This document shows positions 1 to 6,709 of a stretch of 17,843 nt of DNA, piece after piece. Position 1 is the first letter of the stretch. Each line of letters opens with the position of its first letter. A program made the position numbers and the translations under genes. Origin of the DNA: Fen-999 sp041480065 (GTDB lineage Bacteria > Pseudomonadota > Gammaproteobacteria > Burkholderiales > Rhodocyclaceae); assembly GCA_041480065.1 (NCBI GenBank), contig JBGOZF010000088.1:1-17843 (forward strand), given 5' to 3'. A model generated the notes under the pieces. It ran no database searches and had not been told where the DNA came from. It worked only from the letters and a program-made list of their open reading frames with translations.

Positions 1-183
1 AAGGTTTTCGAGCGCGTGCATCCGGTTGGGCAGTTCGAGGGCACTGGTACCGGCCTGGCCATGGCCAGGCGCATCGTCGGCCGCCACGGTGGCCGCGTTT
101 GGGCCGAAGCCGAGCCGGACGTCGGAGCGACGATCCATTTCGCCTTGCCGGCCAAGGAGGATAGCCATGACAAAGGTAGATGA
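1..183 (+). CDS. Histidine kinase, C-terminal end (partial)
   Basis: The frame is open from the window edge and ends at TGA 181-183. The 60 visible residues are the end of a HATPase_c domain: a G2-box-like GTGTGLAMARRIV, then HGGRVWAEAE and a final strand GATIHFALP, the usual close of a sensor kinase that phosphorylates a receiver. The F-E-R-V-H-P-V-G-Q-F wording before the G box resembles phytochrome-type and related hybrid kinases. The sensor region, the phospho-accepting histidine and the N box lie outside the window. The last 17 bases overlap the start of the next gene, a response regulator that is probably its partner. The kinase call is firm; the signal sensed is unknown. Confidence 0.88.
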   Translation, partial: KVFERVHPVGQFEGTGTGLAMARRIVGRHGGRVWAEAEPDVGATIHFALPAKEDSHDKGR

Positions 184-616
184 CGCCGTCGAGATCCTGC
201 TGGTCGAGGATACGCCAGCCGACGCGGAGCTGACCATACGCGCGCTGGAGACGCACCACCTGGGCAATCGCCTGGTCTGGGTCAAGGATGGTGCCGAAGC
301 CCTCGACTTCCTGTTCGGGACCGGCGGCTATGCCGATCGCAACGTCGGCTGCTCGCCGAAGGTGGTGCTGCTCGATTTGCGCCTGCCGCGGGTCAGCGGC
401 ATCGAGGTGCTGCGCCGGATCAAGGGCGACGAGCGCACCCGCCTGATTCCGGTGGTGGTCCTGACCTCCTCGAAGGAGGATGTCGATATCGAGGAGTGCT
501 ACCGGCTCGGGGTCAACAGCTACATCATCAAACCGGTATCCTTCGACGACTTCGTCAAGGTGGTTGGCGAACTCGGCCTCTATTGGGTGCTTATGAACCG
601 GAGTCCTTGCGAGTGA
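167..616 (+). CDS. Single-domain response regulator (CheY/Rcp1-like receiver)
   Basis: 149 residues that form one receiver domain and no output domain. The acidic pair is E14-D15 (LLVEDTPADAEL), the phospho-acceptor is D70 in VVLLDLRLP, the switch residue is T100 in VVVLTSSKE and the conserved lysine is K122 in YIIKPVSF. The L-V-E-D-T-P-A-D-A-E-L opening is typical of the Rcp1-type receivers that partner phytochrome-like kinases. ATG 167 is chosen over the upstream in-frame ATG at 26 because AAGGAGG (154-160) lies six bases before it and the receiver fold begins here. It overlaps the kinase gene by 17 bases and ends one base before the next start, so the three genes form one operon. It probably takes phosphate from that kinase and passes it on or acts by protein contact. 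Confidence 0.93.
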   Translation: MTKVDDAVEILLVEDTPADAELTIRALETHHLGNRLVWVKDGAEALDFLFGTGGYADRNVGCSPKVVLLDLRLPRVSGIEVLRRIKGDERTRLIPVVVLTSSKEDVDIEECYRLGVNSYIIKPVSFDDFVKVVGELGLYWVLMNRSPCE

Positions 617-617
617 T

Positions 618-2903
618 ATGCCGGCTGAGCTGAAGATCCTGATGCTGGAAGACGAGCCGGCCGATGCCGAACTCGCCCAGGAGGAGTTGCGCCGGGCCGG
701 TATCGACTTCTCGTACATGCGCGTCGACACACGGGACAGTTTCATCGCCGCCTTGAAGGATTTCCAGCCCGACATCATCCTGGCCGACTACCGGCTGCCG
801 GCCTTCGACGGCCTCTCGGCGCTGGCCATCGCGGTGGAGCAGGCGGCTGACGTGCCATTCGTCTTCGTCTCGGGGGCCATGGGCGAAGAGTTCGCCATCG
901 AGACCCTGCACCAGGGGGCGGCGGACTACGTCATCAAGAACCGCCTCGGCAAGCTCGCCCCTGCGGTTACCCGCGCCTTGCAGGAAGCCGCGGAACGCCG
1001 ACTGCGCCGCCGCGCCGAGGCGGAACTGGCAGAGAGCGAGGAGCGTTTTCGCAAGATCGCCGAGTCGGCCCAGGATGGCATGATCATCATCGGCCAGGAC
1101 AAGTCGATCGCCTACTGGAACCGGGCGGCAGAGAAGATGTTCGGTTACAGCGTCGGGGAAGTCCTCGGCCGGTCGTTGCACGAGCTGCTGGCGCCGGCGA
1201 GGTATCACGAGGCTTTCCGCCAGGGCTGGCACCGCTTCCTCGAAACCGGCGAGGGGCCGATGATCGGCCACACGCTGGAACTGTCGGCCTTGCGCAAGAG
1301 CGGCGAGGAATTTCCGGTCGAGCTGTCGGTTTCTTCGGTATCGATCGATGGCCGCCTGCACGCCACCGGCATCGTGCGCGACATTTCCGAGCGCCACCGG
1401 GCCGAGGCGGTGCGCCGCGAACTGGCCGCGATCGTCGAGTTCTCCGAGGATGCCATCATCGGCACGACCGTGGATGGCCACATCACGACCTGGAACAATG
1501 GCGCGGCGAAGATGTACGGCTACAGCGCCGACGAGGTTGTCGGCAAGTCGGCGTCCATTCTGATGCCGGAAGAACGCCAGCAGGAATTTGCCGATCTGCT
1601 GGCCAGCATCGCGGCGGGCAGAAGCATCGCGTATCACGAGACTGCGCGGCGGCGCAAGGATGGCGGGCAGATCGAGGTGTCGCTGTCCCTGTCGCCCATC
1701 CGCGACGCCTCGGGCGCGATCAGCGGCATTTCCAGCATCACCCGTGATATCAGCGAACGCAAGGCCGCCGAGCGCGCTTTGCAGCGCAGCAACCGCTTTC
1801 TGCGCACGCTCAGCCGCTGCAACGAAACCCTGGTGCACGCCACCGACGAAATCGGCTTGCACGAAGACATGTGCCGCGTGGTTGTCGAAGCGGGCGGCTT
1901 CCCGATGGCCTGGGTCGGCTACGTCGAGCACGACGCGGACCGGACCATACGGCCGGTGGCGCAGTTCGGTGAACGCGCCGCCGAATACGTGGCCGCGCTC
2001 GGCCTGACCTGGGCCGATTCCGATCGCGGCCAGGGACCGACCGGCCGGGCCGTGCGCAGCGGCCGGATACAGGTGGCCGAGGACATCGCCACCGACGCGG
2101 GTTACGCCCCGTGGCGTGCGCGGGCGCTGGAATTCGGCTACCGTTCGAGTGTCGCCCTGCCGCTCAAGGCGGATCAAGGCGTGATCGCCATCCTCAACAT
2201 CTATGCCGGGGAGGTCGGCGTGTTCGGCGAAGATGAACTCGGCCTGCTGGCCGAACTCGCCGCCGATCTGGCCTTCGGCATTGCCACCGTGCGTACCCGC
2301 GCCGAGCAGCAGGAAAGCGCCCGCAAGCTCGGAAAAGCACTGGAAGACACGATCCAGGCGATCGCGACGACCATCGAGGCGCGCGATCCCTACACGGCCG
2401 GCCATCAACAGCGGGTCAGCCGCCTGGCCGCCGCCATCGCCCGCGAAATGGGCCTCGACGAGGCACGGGTGGCCGGCGTCGAGCGCGGCGGCGCGATTCA
2501 CGACATCGGCAAGGTCTATGTGCCGTCGGAAATTCTCAATCGGCCGGGCCGCCTCAACGACATCGAATTCTCGTTGATCAAGACCCATTCCCAGATCGGC
2601 TACGACATCGTCAAGGACATCGACTTTCCCTGGCCGATCGGGGCGATGATCCTCCAGCATCACGAGCGGCTGGACGGCAGCGGCTATCCGAACGGCCTCA
2701 AGGGTGACGCGATCCTGCTGGAAGCGAAGATTCTCGCCGTTGCCGACGTCGTCGAGGCCATGATGAACCACCGCCCCTACCGCGCCGCCCTCGGCCTGGA
2801 TGCGGCGATCAAGGAGATCGGCCGCAACAGCGGCCGCCTGTTCGATCCGGCGGCAGTCACCGCCTGCACCCGGCTGCTGAGCAAGGGCGAGTTCTCCGTC
2901 TAA
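618..2903 (+). CDS. REC-PAS-PAS-GAF-HD-GYP c-di-GMP phosphodiesterase
   Basis: 761 residues. Domains in order: receiver (about 5-125; acidic E11-D12-E13, phospho-acceptor D57 in ILADYRLP, K107 in YVIKNRL); PAS 1 (about 140-262); PAS 2 (about 268-385, each PAS closing with a GI/SSI-x-R-D-I-S-E-R motif); GAF (about 395-560); HD-GYP (about 575-755). The HD-GYP part keeps the metal ligands and signature: H596, HDIGK at 628-632, HHERLDGSGYP at 681-691 and D710. An active enzyme hydrolysing cyclic di-GMP to pGpG and GMP is therefore expected. Input would be phosphorylation of D57 plus PAS/GAF ligand sensing. The protein looks cytoplasmic, with no membrane segment. ATG 618 follows the preceding stop by one base, so coupling is likely. 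The window also holds a PilZ-type c-di-GMP receptor (8478-9368). Confidence 0.95.
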   Translation: MPAELKILMLEDEPADAELAQEELRRAGIDFSYMRVDTRDSFIAALKDFQPDIILADYRLPAFDGLSALAIAVEQAADVPFVFVSGAMGEEFAIETLHQGAADYVIKNRLGKLAPAVTRALQEAAERRLRRRAEAELAESEERFRKIAESAQDGMIIIGQDKSIAYWNRAAEKMFGYSVGEVLGRSLHELLAPARYHEAFRQGWHRFLETGEGPMIGHTLELSALRKSGEEFPVELSVSSVSIDGRLHATGIVRDISERHRAEAVRRELAAIVEFSEDAIIGTTVDGHITTWNNGAAKMYGYSADEVVGKSASILMPEERQQEFADLLASIAAGRSIAYHETARRRKDGGQIEVSLSLSPIRDASGAISGISSITRDISERKAAERALQRSNRFLRTLSRCNETLVHATDEIGLHEDMCRVVVEAGGFPMAWVGYVEHDADRTIRPVAQFGERAAEYVAALGLTWADSDRGQGPTGRAVRSGRIQVAEDIATDAGYAPWRARALEFGYRSSVALPLKADQGVIAILNIYAGEVGVFGEDELGLLAELAADLAFGIATVRTRAEQQESARKLGKALEDTIQAIATTIEARDPYTAGHQQRVSRLAAAIAREMGLDEARVAGVERGGAIHDIGKVYVPSEILNRPGRLNDIEFSLIKTHSQIGYDIVKDIDFPWPIGAMILQHHERLDGSGYPNGLKGDAILLEAKILAVADVVEAMMNHRPYRAALGLDAAIKEIGRNSGRLFDPAAVTACTRLLSKGEFSV

Positions 2904-2960
2904 CGCCGAATGGCCGGCGCCCGCGCCATCACGCCGGATGGCCCTCGGCAGTCAGTCAAC

Positions 2961-3116
2961 TTGAAAACCTCTCACCACCAAGGACACCAAGAAAGGCGAT
3001 TTCAAGGCAAGGCGCAGATCACCCGCAGGGTCAATGCCTCCTGAAATTGACCCAGTTGATTCTCTTGGTGTCCTTGGCGTCCTTTGCGGTGAATGAACTG
3101 AGGTTTTTCGGTTCAA
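2961..3116. repeat. Imperfect inverted-repeat (hairpin) element, copy 1
   Basis: A 15-base arm at 2978-2992 (CCAAGGACACCAAGA) is exactly complementary to 3063-3077, with about 70 bases between. Outer parts also pair in pieces: AAAACCTC near 2965 with GAGGTTTT near 3100, and TTGAA at 2961 with TTCAA at 3112. The right part, 3070-3108 (39 bases), is repeated exactly and in the same orientation at 17435-17473. The arms are built of 6-9 base units (CCAAGGAC, CCTTGGCGTCC), a sequence type scattered in many environmental bacterial genomes; that comparison is from memory. No convincing gene lies in 2904-3172. A short GC hairpin at 2914-2937 just after the HD-GYP stop has no T-run. Confidence 0.75.
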
Positions 3117-3172
3117 GGCAGTGGAACGGGAGCTCGCGCCGGAGCCCCCGTTTGACCAACGCTGCCGGCAAG

Positions 3173-4042
3173 TCAATAGACGATCGCTTGCGCGCGGTTG
3201 GTGGCATTGCCTTCCAACTGCGGCGTCTGGGCAAACCCGCTCGCCATCAGCGTCCGCATCTTGGCAATCACACCCTTGCGCGAAAGCTGGTTGTTCGTGT
3301 CGCGCATCACCTTGACGAAGTAGTAGGTGAACGCGCCGTTGTAGCGACCGTTGAAATACGCATCGGCACTGGTCTGGTTGGCTTTGCAGCCAGTCCAGAG
3401 TATGTGCCGCGCGCCGGCGACGACATCCTTGCTGGATTTTGCCGCGCCCTTCTTCCCTTTCGACTTGGGTGGCCGGTCAAGCGTGAAGCCGCGCATCCTG
3501 GCCGTCTTGTCGCCGAACTCATGGTCGGGCGGTGCGACGAAGCGAGCTCTCGGCGCATGCAGCCCGAACTCCGCCCCGCGCAACCCGCTACCGCTGTGGC
3601 AGGTATCGAGGTAGACCTCGAGCAGCACGTTGGCCGGTAGTTGCACAAAGAGGTCGTGGAGTTCATCGTCACAGAGGATATGGGCCGGATCCCAACTGCC
3701 GTTCTTTTCGGCGATGTCATGGGGCACGAAGGCTTCGTCCTTGCCATCGGGCTCGTCGCCGCTGGTGTCGTTCATCTGGGTGCCATGCGAGGAAAGACTG
3801 AACACCAGATAGTTGAGCTTGCCGGCTTTCGCGTCGGCAACCATCGCTTTCAGCTTGGCCATGATGTTGGCCTTCGTTGCCTGGGCGTCCGTAAGGATGC
3901 TCATTTCGCTGGCCTTGAAACCGAGCAGGTCCTTGTAAAGCACAGCCATGTCCTTGGCGTCATTGACACAACCATTGAGCGTGAATTGCGGGTAGTTTGC
4001 GAACTTGTTGATGCCCGCAAAGAGAGCTTTTTTCCCAGCCAT
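3173..4042 (-). CDS. Caspase-like (peptidase C14) protein, orthocaspase/metacaspase type
   Basis: 289 residues. The p20-like catalytic core runs from residue 4 (KALFAGINKFANYP, then L-N-G-C-V-N-D-A-K-D) to about 160. The dyad is visible: H86 in FSLSSHGTQ and C148 in YLDTCHSGSG. A basic low-complexity linker (about 190-206, rich in K, P, G, S) separates it from a p10-like part (about 208-289) that includes GCKANQTSADAYF and GAFTYYF. Family members cleave after Arg/Lys or Asp, often with calcium or self-processing; the basic linker is a plausible autocleavage site (inference). There is no signal peptide or added effector domain, so it is a stand-alone, probably cytosolic protease. ATG 4042 is chosen because AAAGGAGG (4049-4056) lies just upstream and the fold starts here, although the frame is open to 4174. 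Whether it acts with the lysozyme genes beyond it is unknown. Confidence 0.9.
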   Translation of the reverse strand: MAGKKALFAGINKFANYPQFTLNGCVNDAKDMAVLYKDLLGFKASEMSILTDAQATKANIMAKLKAMVADAKAGKLNYLVFSLSSHGTQMNDTSGDEPDGKDEAFVPHDIAEKNGSWDPAHILCDDELHDLFVQLPANVLLEVYLDTCHSGSGLRGAEFGLHAPRARFVAPPDHEFGDKTARMRGFTLDRPPKSKGKKGAAKSSKDVVAGARHILWTGCKANQTSADAYFNGRYNGAFTYYFVKVMRDTNNQLSRKGVIAKMRTLMASGFAQTPQLEGNATNRAQAIVY

Positions 4043-4106
4043 ACATTGCCTCCTTTCAAGGCCGCAGCAGAGGAATCTGTGGTGGTGCGGCATCCACGAC
4101 CAAGGC

Positions 4107-4135
4107 ATAATGCCTCTATCATTCACAAACAACAA
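4107..4135 (-). promoter_or_regulatory. Possible sigma-70-like promoter of the caspase-like gene
   Basis: Read on the minus strand, TTGTTG (4135-4130) and CATTAT (4112-4107) are 17 bases apart and about 65 bases before the caspase-like ATG. The -10 matches four of six consensus bases and the -35 only three, in a locally AT-rich stretch. It would let the gene be transcribed independently of the upstream cassettes. Weak pattern match only. Confidence 0.28.
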
Positions 4136-4165
4136 TAGTTGATCCTGAAAACCGCACACGCAGGC

Positions 4166-4332
4166 GCAACGCATCAGCGGATGTACGCCTCCGCCGCATA
4201 GCGCCGCATCATCCGGTGGCTGTTGAAGATGGAGGCGTTCTTGCTGATCGCGCCCTGCATCACCGCGATCCAGCCGCTGCGGTTCTCGTGGTAAAGCGGC
4301 AGCACCGTGCGTTCGAGCTTGTCATAGAGCGC
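4166..4332 (-). pseudogene. Truncated duplicate of the 3' end of glgP
   Basis: These 167 bases match 6543-6709 with only two differences (positions 4186 and 4324), in the same orientation and at a constant offset of 2377. They encode the last about 52 codons of the phosphorylase, including the stop at 4174-4176, but no start and no catalytic part, so this is a gene fragment. Outside these limits the two copies stop matching at once. Together with the intact copy it brackets the lysozyme cassettes as a direct repeat. Such a pattern is left by a duplication, by a recombination event, or by insertion at a gene's 3' end. Confidence 0.93.
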
Positions 4333-4340
4333 CCTGCGCA

Positions 4341-4802
4341 TCACCGGTCTGGTCTTTTCATAGGCCGCGCCACACTATCGTCCTTGACGGCTCTAACAAC
4401 TACACCATTCCAGCCTAATACGATTCGTTGCTCATCCAACCGAAACACTGGCACGCACGCATCACTGTCAAGCAGCATGGTCTTCGCAGGTAATCCCGCG
4501 TCGGCTGTTGTAATCCCGTAATACTTCTCCAATACTGGACCCGTCTCAACCTCGACTACCCTAAGGCCCTTAGTAGGCTTGCAATTCTGCCTATCGAAAT
4601 CGATACCTGTATTTGAAATGACCAGAACCTTCCCAATCAGTCTCTTTGCTTCCGGCATGCCTCCAGAAACGTCACCATAGCCAACGACATCGGTAACGAC
4701 CCATCGACCAACAAAATCGCTCATCGGAGACGTCGACTGCTGTGCAAAGGAAATACCGATGCTCGCAAGAAACAGGCAGGCACATAGCGCTCTACGGACC
4801 AT
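4341..4802 (-). CDS. Small exported protein, putative immunity partner of lysozyme 1
   Basis: 153 residues, family not recognised by name. A signal peptide is clear: basic MVRR, a hydrophobic core to about residue 18 and a likely cleavage after SFA (about residue 20), so it should be periplasmic. The mature part has a lipocalin-like beginning (FVGRWVVTDVVGYGDVSGG), mostly predicted beta strand, and two cysteines, C74 and C116. Both are conserved in the paralogue at 5431-5853 and could form a disulfide. About half of the residues match that paralogue. Its ATG overlaps the stop of the lysozyme gene by one base (TAATG), so the pair is translationally coupled. A cytosol-made lysozyme coupled to a periplasmic small protein suggests a lysozyme inhibitor or immunity protein (inference). 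The last 12 residues have no match in the paralogue and lie beside the rearrangement joint at 4332. Confidence 0.8.
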   Translation of the reverse strand: MVRRALCACLFLASIGISFAQQSTSPMSDFVGRWVVTDVVGYGDVSGGMPEAKRLIGKVLVISNTGIDFDRQNCKPTKGLRVVEVETGPVLEKYYGITTADAGLPAKTMLLDSDACVPVFRLDEQRIVLGWNGVVVRAVKDDSVARPMKRPDR

Positions 4803-5308
4803 TAAGGATTTCCTCCATTGAGGAACGGTGCAGCTTCACGACGACGACGGTTTACGAGTCCAGGATTAAGTCGTCCCAGTCCCGTCGAACGTCCTTGCGC
4901 ATCGCGAGGATGAACGTAAACATTACGCATCAACTGCTGCCCCACGGCAGCCATATCACCCCGGTTTGCTGGCTCCAAAGCGTTACGAATGTTTGGCGTT
5001 CGCGAGTTATACGCAAACGACACAGCCGCGTCGAACTGCGCTTGCGTTAAAGGATGCTGATCCACCGTCGCTCGCACGATCCGTTCAGCCTCTTGAACAC
5101 GTTGATGAAGCATCCCATCGACCTGTTGCGGCAAGACAGTACGCCGCATTTCCTCTTGGGTGCATGGGCCGTAGTGCTCCAACGTACCAACACCCCAGGT
5201 GCAATTGCCATTCGTGCGTGCATCGTTGTAATAGTGCATCACGACACCCTCGTTAGCCCGAAGCGCAGCATACCCCGCCGCGCTCGTATGCATATTCTCG
5301 TTCGCCAT
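4802..5308 (-). CDS. T4-type (GH24) lysozyme 1, putative antibacterial effector
   Basis: 168 residues. The GH24 catalytic triad is visible: E20 in RANEGVV, D29 in YYNDAR and T37 in CTWGVGTL. The E to D spacing of nine equals that of T4 lysozyme (E11, D20); the loop to Thr is two residues longer. These enzymes cut the MurNAc-GlcNAc bond of peptidoglycan. There is no signal peptide, transmembrane arrest sequence, holin or spanin, and no phage gene nearby, which argues against a prophage lysis cassette. ATG 5308 is taken by identity with lysozyme 2, though no good ribosome binding site precedes it; a TTG at 5332 would add eight residues. Codons 1-82 are nearly identical at DNA level to lysozyme 2; residues 83-168 share only about 60 percent. 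The 120 bases upstream, back to the previous stop, hold no recognisable gene. Confidence 0.87.
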   Translation of the reverse strand: MANENMHTSAAGYAALRANEGVVMHYYNDARTNGNCTWGVGTLEHYGPCTQEEMRRTVLPQQVDGMLHQRVQEAERIVRATVDQHPLTQAQFDAAVSFAYNSRTPNIRNALEPANRGDMAAVGQQLMRNVYVHPRDAQGRSTGLGRLNPGLVNRRRREAAPFLNGGNP

Positions 5309-5310
5309 GC
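5063..5310 (-). repeat. 248-bp near-identical block, lysozyme 1 N-terminal half
   Basis: Matches 6108-6355 with two substitutions, both silent, at offset 1045. It starts exactly after codon 82 of the lysozyme and ends two bases before the ATG. Identity falls sharply at both edges, so this is a recombination or gene-conversion tract rather than the remains of a uniform duplication. Confidence 0.92.
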
Positions 5311-5430
5311 GGACTTCTGCTTTGATCAGCAACTACGACATTCGGGTCTTCCAGCGCGCCGCTTTCCCGGCCCAAGGCGGCAGCGCCAGCGCATTCCAGC
5401 CACCGACACCAGGTCAAACACCGTTCGCAC

Positions 5431-5853
5431 CTAGTCGCGATAGGCACGAACGAAGACCCCCAAGCTGTCGAATTCAATCTTGTGAGTGTTTAGCCAATAC
5501 ACTTCAGTGCAATTATCACTCTCAAGCAACACAGCTTTCGCCGGCAATTCGGCGTCTTCGCGCGACGCGCCCGACTTGGCACGCAAGTCCGCCGCAGTAT
5601 CCACCTTGACCACTCGAAAGCCTGTATTCGGCTTGCACAACTCCTTTCCGAATCCAATCCCATCAGCGGCGATTACCAAGACCTCGCCAAGCAGTTCTTT
5701 GGCATGCGGAACCCCTCCACCCATGTCCGCATAACCAACCACGTCGGTGACAGTCCATTTCCCGTAGAAATCCTTGACTGTCGGAATTCTCGACTGCCCG
5801 TAACAAGCACCGGCCAGCAGCATCAGAACAACCAACAGCGCCTTAGCCCTCAC
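5431..5853 (-). CDS. Small exported protein, putative immunity partner of lysozyme 2
   Basis: 140 residues, paralogue of the protein at 4341-4802. The N-terminus MRAK plus a Leu/Val-rich core is a signal peptide, with cleavage near residue 18-20. A cysteine at residue 17 (LAGAC) is a poor lipobox because Ala, not Leu, is at -3. The mature part keeps the shared pattern FYGKWTVTDVVGYADMGGG, ELCKP (C73) and DNC (C115), and ends at FVRAYRD. The start is GTG at 5853, which overlaps the stop of lysozyme 2 by four bases (GTGA), giving tight coupling. Its divergence from the other partner follows the divergence of the two lysozyme C-terminal halves, as expected if each partner recognises its own enzyme (inference). 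A lysozyme inhibitor of host-defence type is the main alternative. Confidence 0.8.
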   Translation of the reverse strand: MRAKALLVVLMLLAGACYGQSRIPTVKDFYGKWTVTDVVGYADMGGGVPHAKELLGEVLVIAADGIGFGKELCKPNTGFRVVKVDTAADLRAKSGASREDAELPAKAVLLESDNCTEVYWLNTHKIEFDSLGVFVRAYRD

Positions 5854-6353
5854 GGCTGCCCCCTCAGAAAAGGCTGTACTTCCCGCTCTCGACGATGCAC
5901 TAGACCCGCATTGAGATGCGCCGTGCCAACCCTATGGCCCTGACGATCACGCGGAACGACCATCACATTCATCCGCATCTGCCGAGCTACTTCAGCCATG
6001 TTTCCAGTGTTCGCAGGCGTGAGTGTGTCCCGAATGTTTCGTGTGGTCGAGTTGTACGCAAATGAAACGGCAGCATCAAACTGCGCTTGCGTCAGTTGTT
6101 GCTGCGTCACCGTCGCTCGCACGATCCGTTCAGCCTCTTGAACACGTTGATGAAGCATCCCATCGACCTGTTGCGGCAAGACAGTACGCCGCATTTCCTC
6201 TTGGGTGCATGGGCCGTAGTGCTCCAACGTACCAACACCCCAAGTGCAATTGCCATTCGTGCGTGCATCGTTGTAGTAGTGCATCACGACACCCTCGTTA
6301 GCCCGAAGCGCAGCATACCCCGCCGCGCTCGTATGCATATTCTCGTTCGCCAT
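5850..6353 (-). CDS. T4-type (GH24) lysozyme 2, putative antibacterial effector
   Basis: 167 residues with the same intact triad E20, D29, T37 and the same 82-residue N-terminal half as lysozyme 1. The C-terminal half keeps LTQAQFDAAVSFAYNS (a usual GH24 helix) and then diverges. Unlike copy 1 it has a good ribosome binding site: GGAGGG about eight bases before ATG 6353, so this is probably the ancestral or best-expressed copy and the head of a four-gene unit 6353 to 4341. It has no signal peptide, so reaching peptidoglycan needs a secretion machine or cell lysis. It lies 197 bases after the glgP stop. That gap (6354-6550) is moderately AT-rich near the gene and may hold a promoter, but I see no clear -35/-10 pair. 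Confidence 0.9.
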   Translation of the reverse strand: MANENMHTSAAGYAALRANEGVVMHYYNDARTNGNCTWGVGTLEHYGPCTQEEMRRTVLPQQVDGMLHQRVQEAERIVRATVTQQQLTQAQFDAAVSFAYNSTTRNIRDTLTPANTGNMAEVARQMRMNVMVVPRDRQGHRVGTAHLNAGLVHRREREVQPFLRGQP

Positions 6354-6355
6354 GC
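6108..6355 (-). repeat. 248-bp near-identical block, lysozyme 2 N-terminal half
   Basis: Partner of 5063-5310, with two silent differences in 248 bases. The neighbouring C-terminal coding parts match only in patches. Confidence 0.92.
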
Positions 6356-6542
6356 TAAAGCCCTCCGTAGTTGAATCGCTACGACGATAGGGTAATGACT
6401 CTACCATAGTAGAAACTGCCAGAGAGCAAACCGACCATGGGCCATGCCTTCGGCACCGGGCCTCTCGGGTTGCCGCTTCTTTGTCTAACGACCGCGCTTT
6501 CCGGCGCGCATCGCGGGCACTCCGCCGGCATGCTGTCCAGCA

Positions 6543-6709
6543 GCAACGCATCAGCGGATGTATGCCTCCGCCGCATAGCGCCGCATCATCCGGTGGCTGT
6601 TGAAGATGGAGGCGTTCTTGCTGATCGCGCCCTGCATCACCGCGATCCAGCCGCTGCGGTTCTCGTGGTAAAGCGGCAGCACCGTGCGTTCGAGCTTGTC
6701 GTAGAGCGC
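6543..6709 (-). repeat. Direct-repeat copy in the intact glgP 3' end
   Basis: Source copy of the 167-bp repeat also found at 4166-4332. It comprises the last about 52 codons of glgP, its stop (6551-6553) and eight bases beyond. The 2.2-kb segment between the copies (4333-6542) contains only the two lysozyme/partner pairs. Confidence 0.92.

Noticed and set aside
591..2771. 726-codon open frame opposite the HD-GYP gene
   Set aside because: It is a GC-driven shadow: the plus-strand frame carries five recognisable domains, and the minus translation has no family-like motif.
3047..3640. 197-codon plus-strand frame over the repeat and the caspase-like gene
   Set aside because: Its first part is translated repeat sequence and the rest is antisense to the C14 peptidase.
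5309..5332. TTG start giving lysozyme 1 eight more residues
   Set aside because: No Shine-Dalgarno, and the similarity with lysozyme 2 ends at the ATG. Kept only as an alternative.
4802..6353. Prophage lysis cassette
   Set aside because: No holin, spanin, endolysin signal-arrest sequence, integrase or structural phage gene is present, and the partner proteins do not look like holins.
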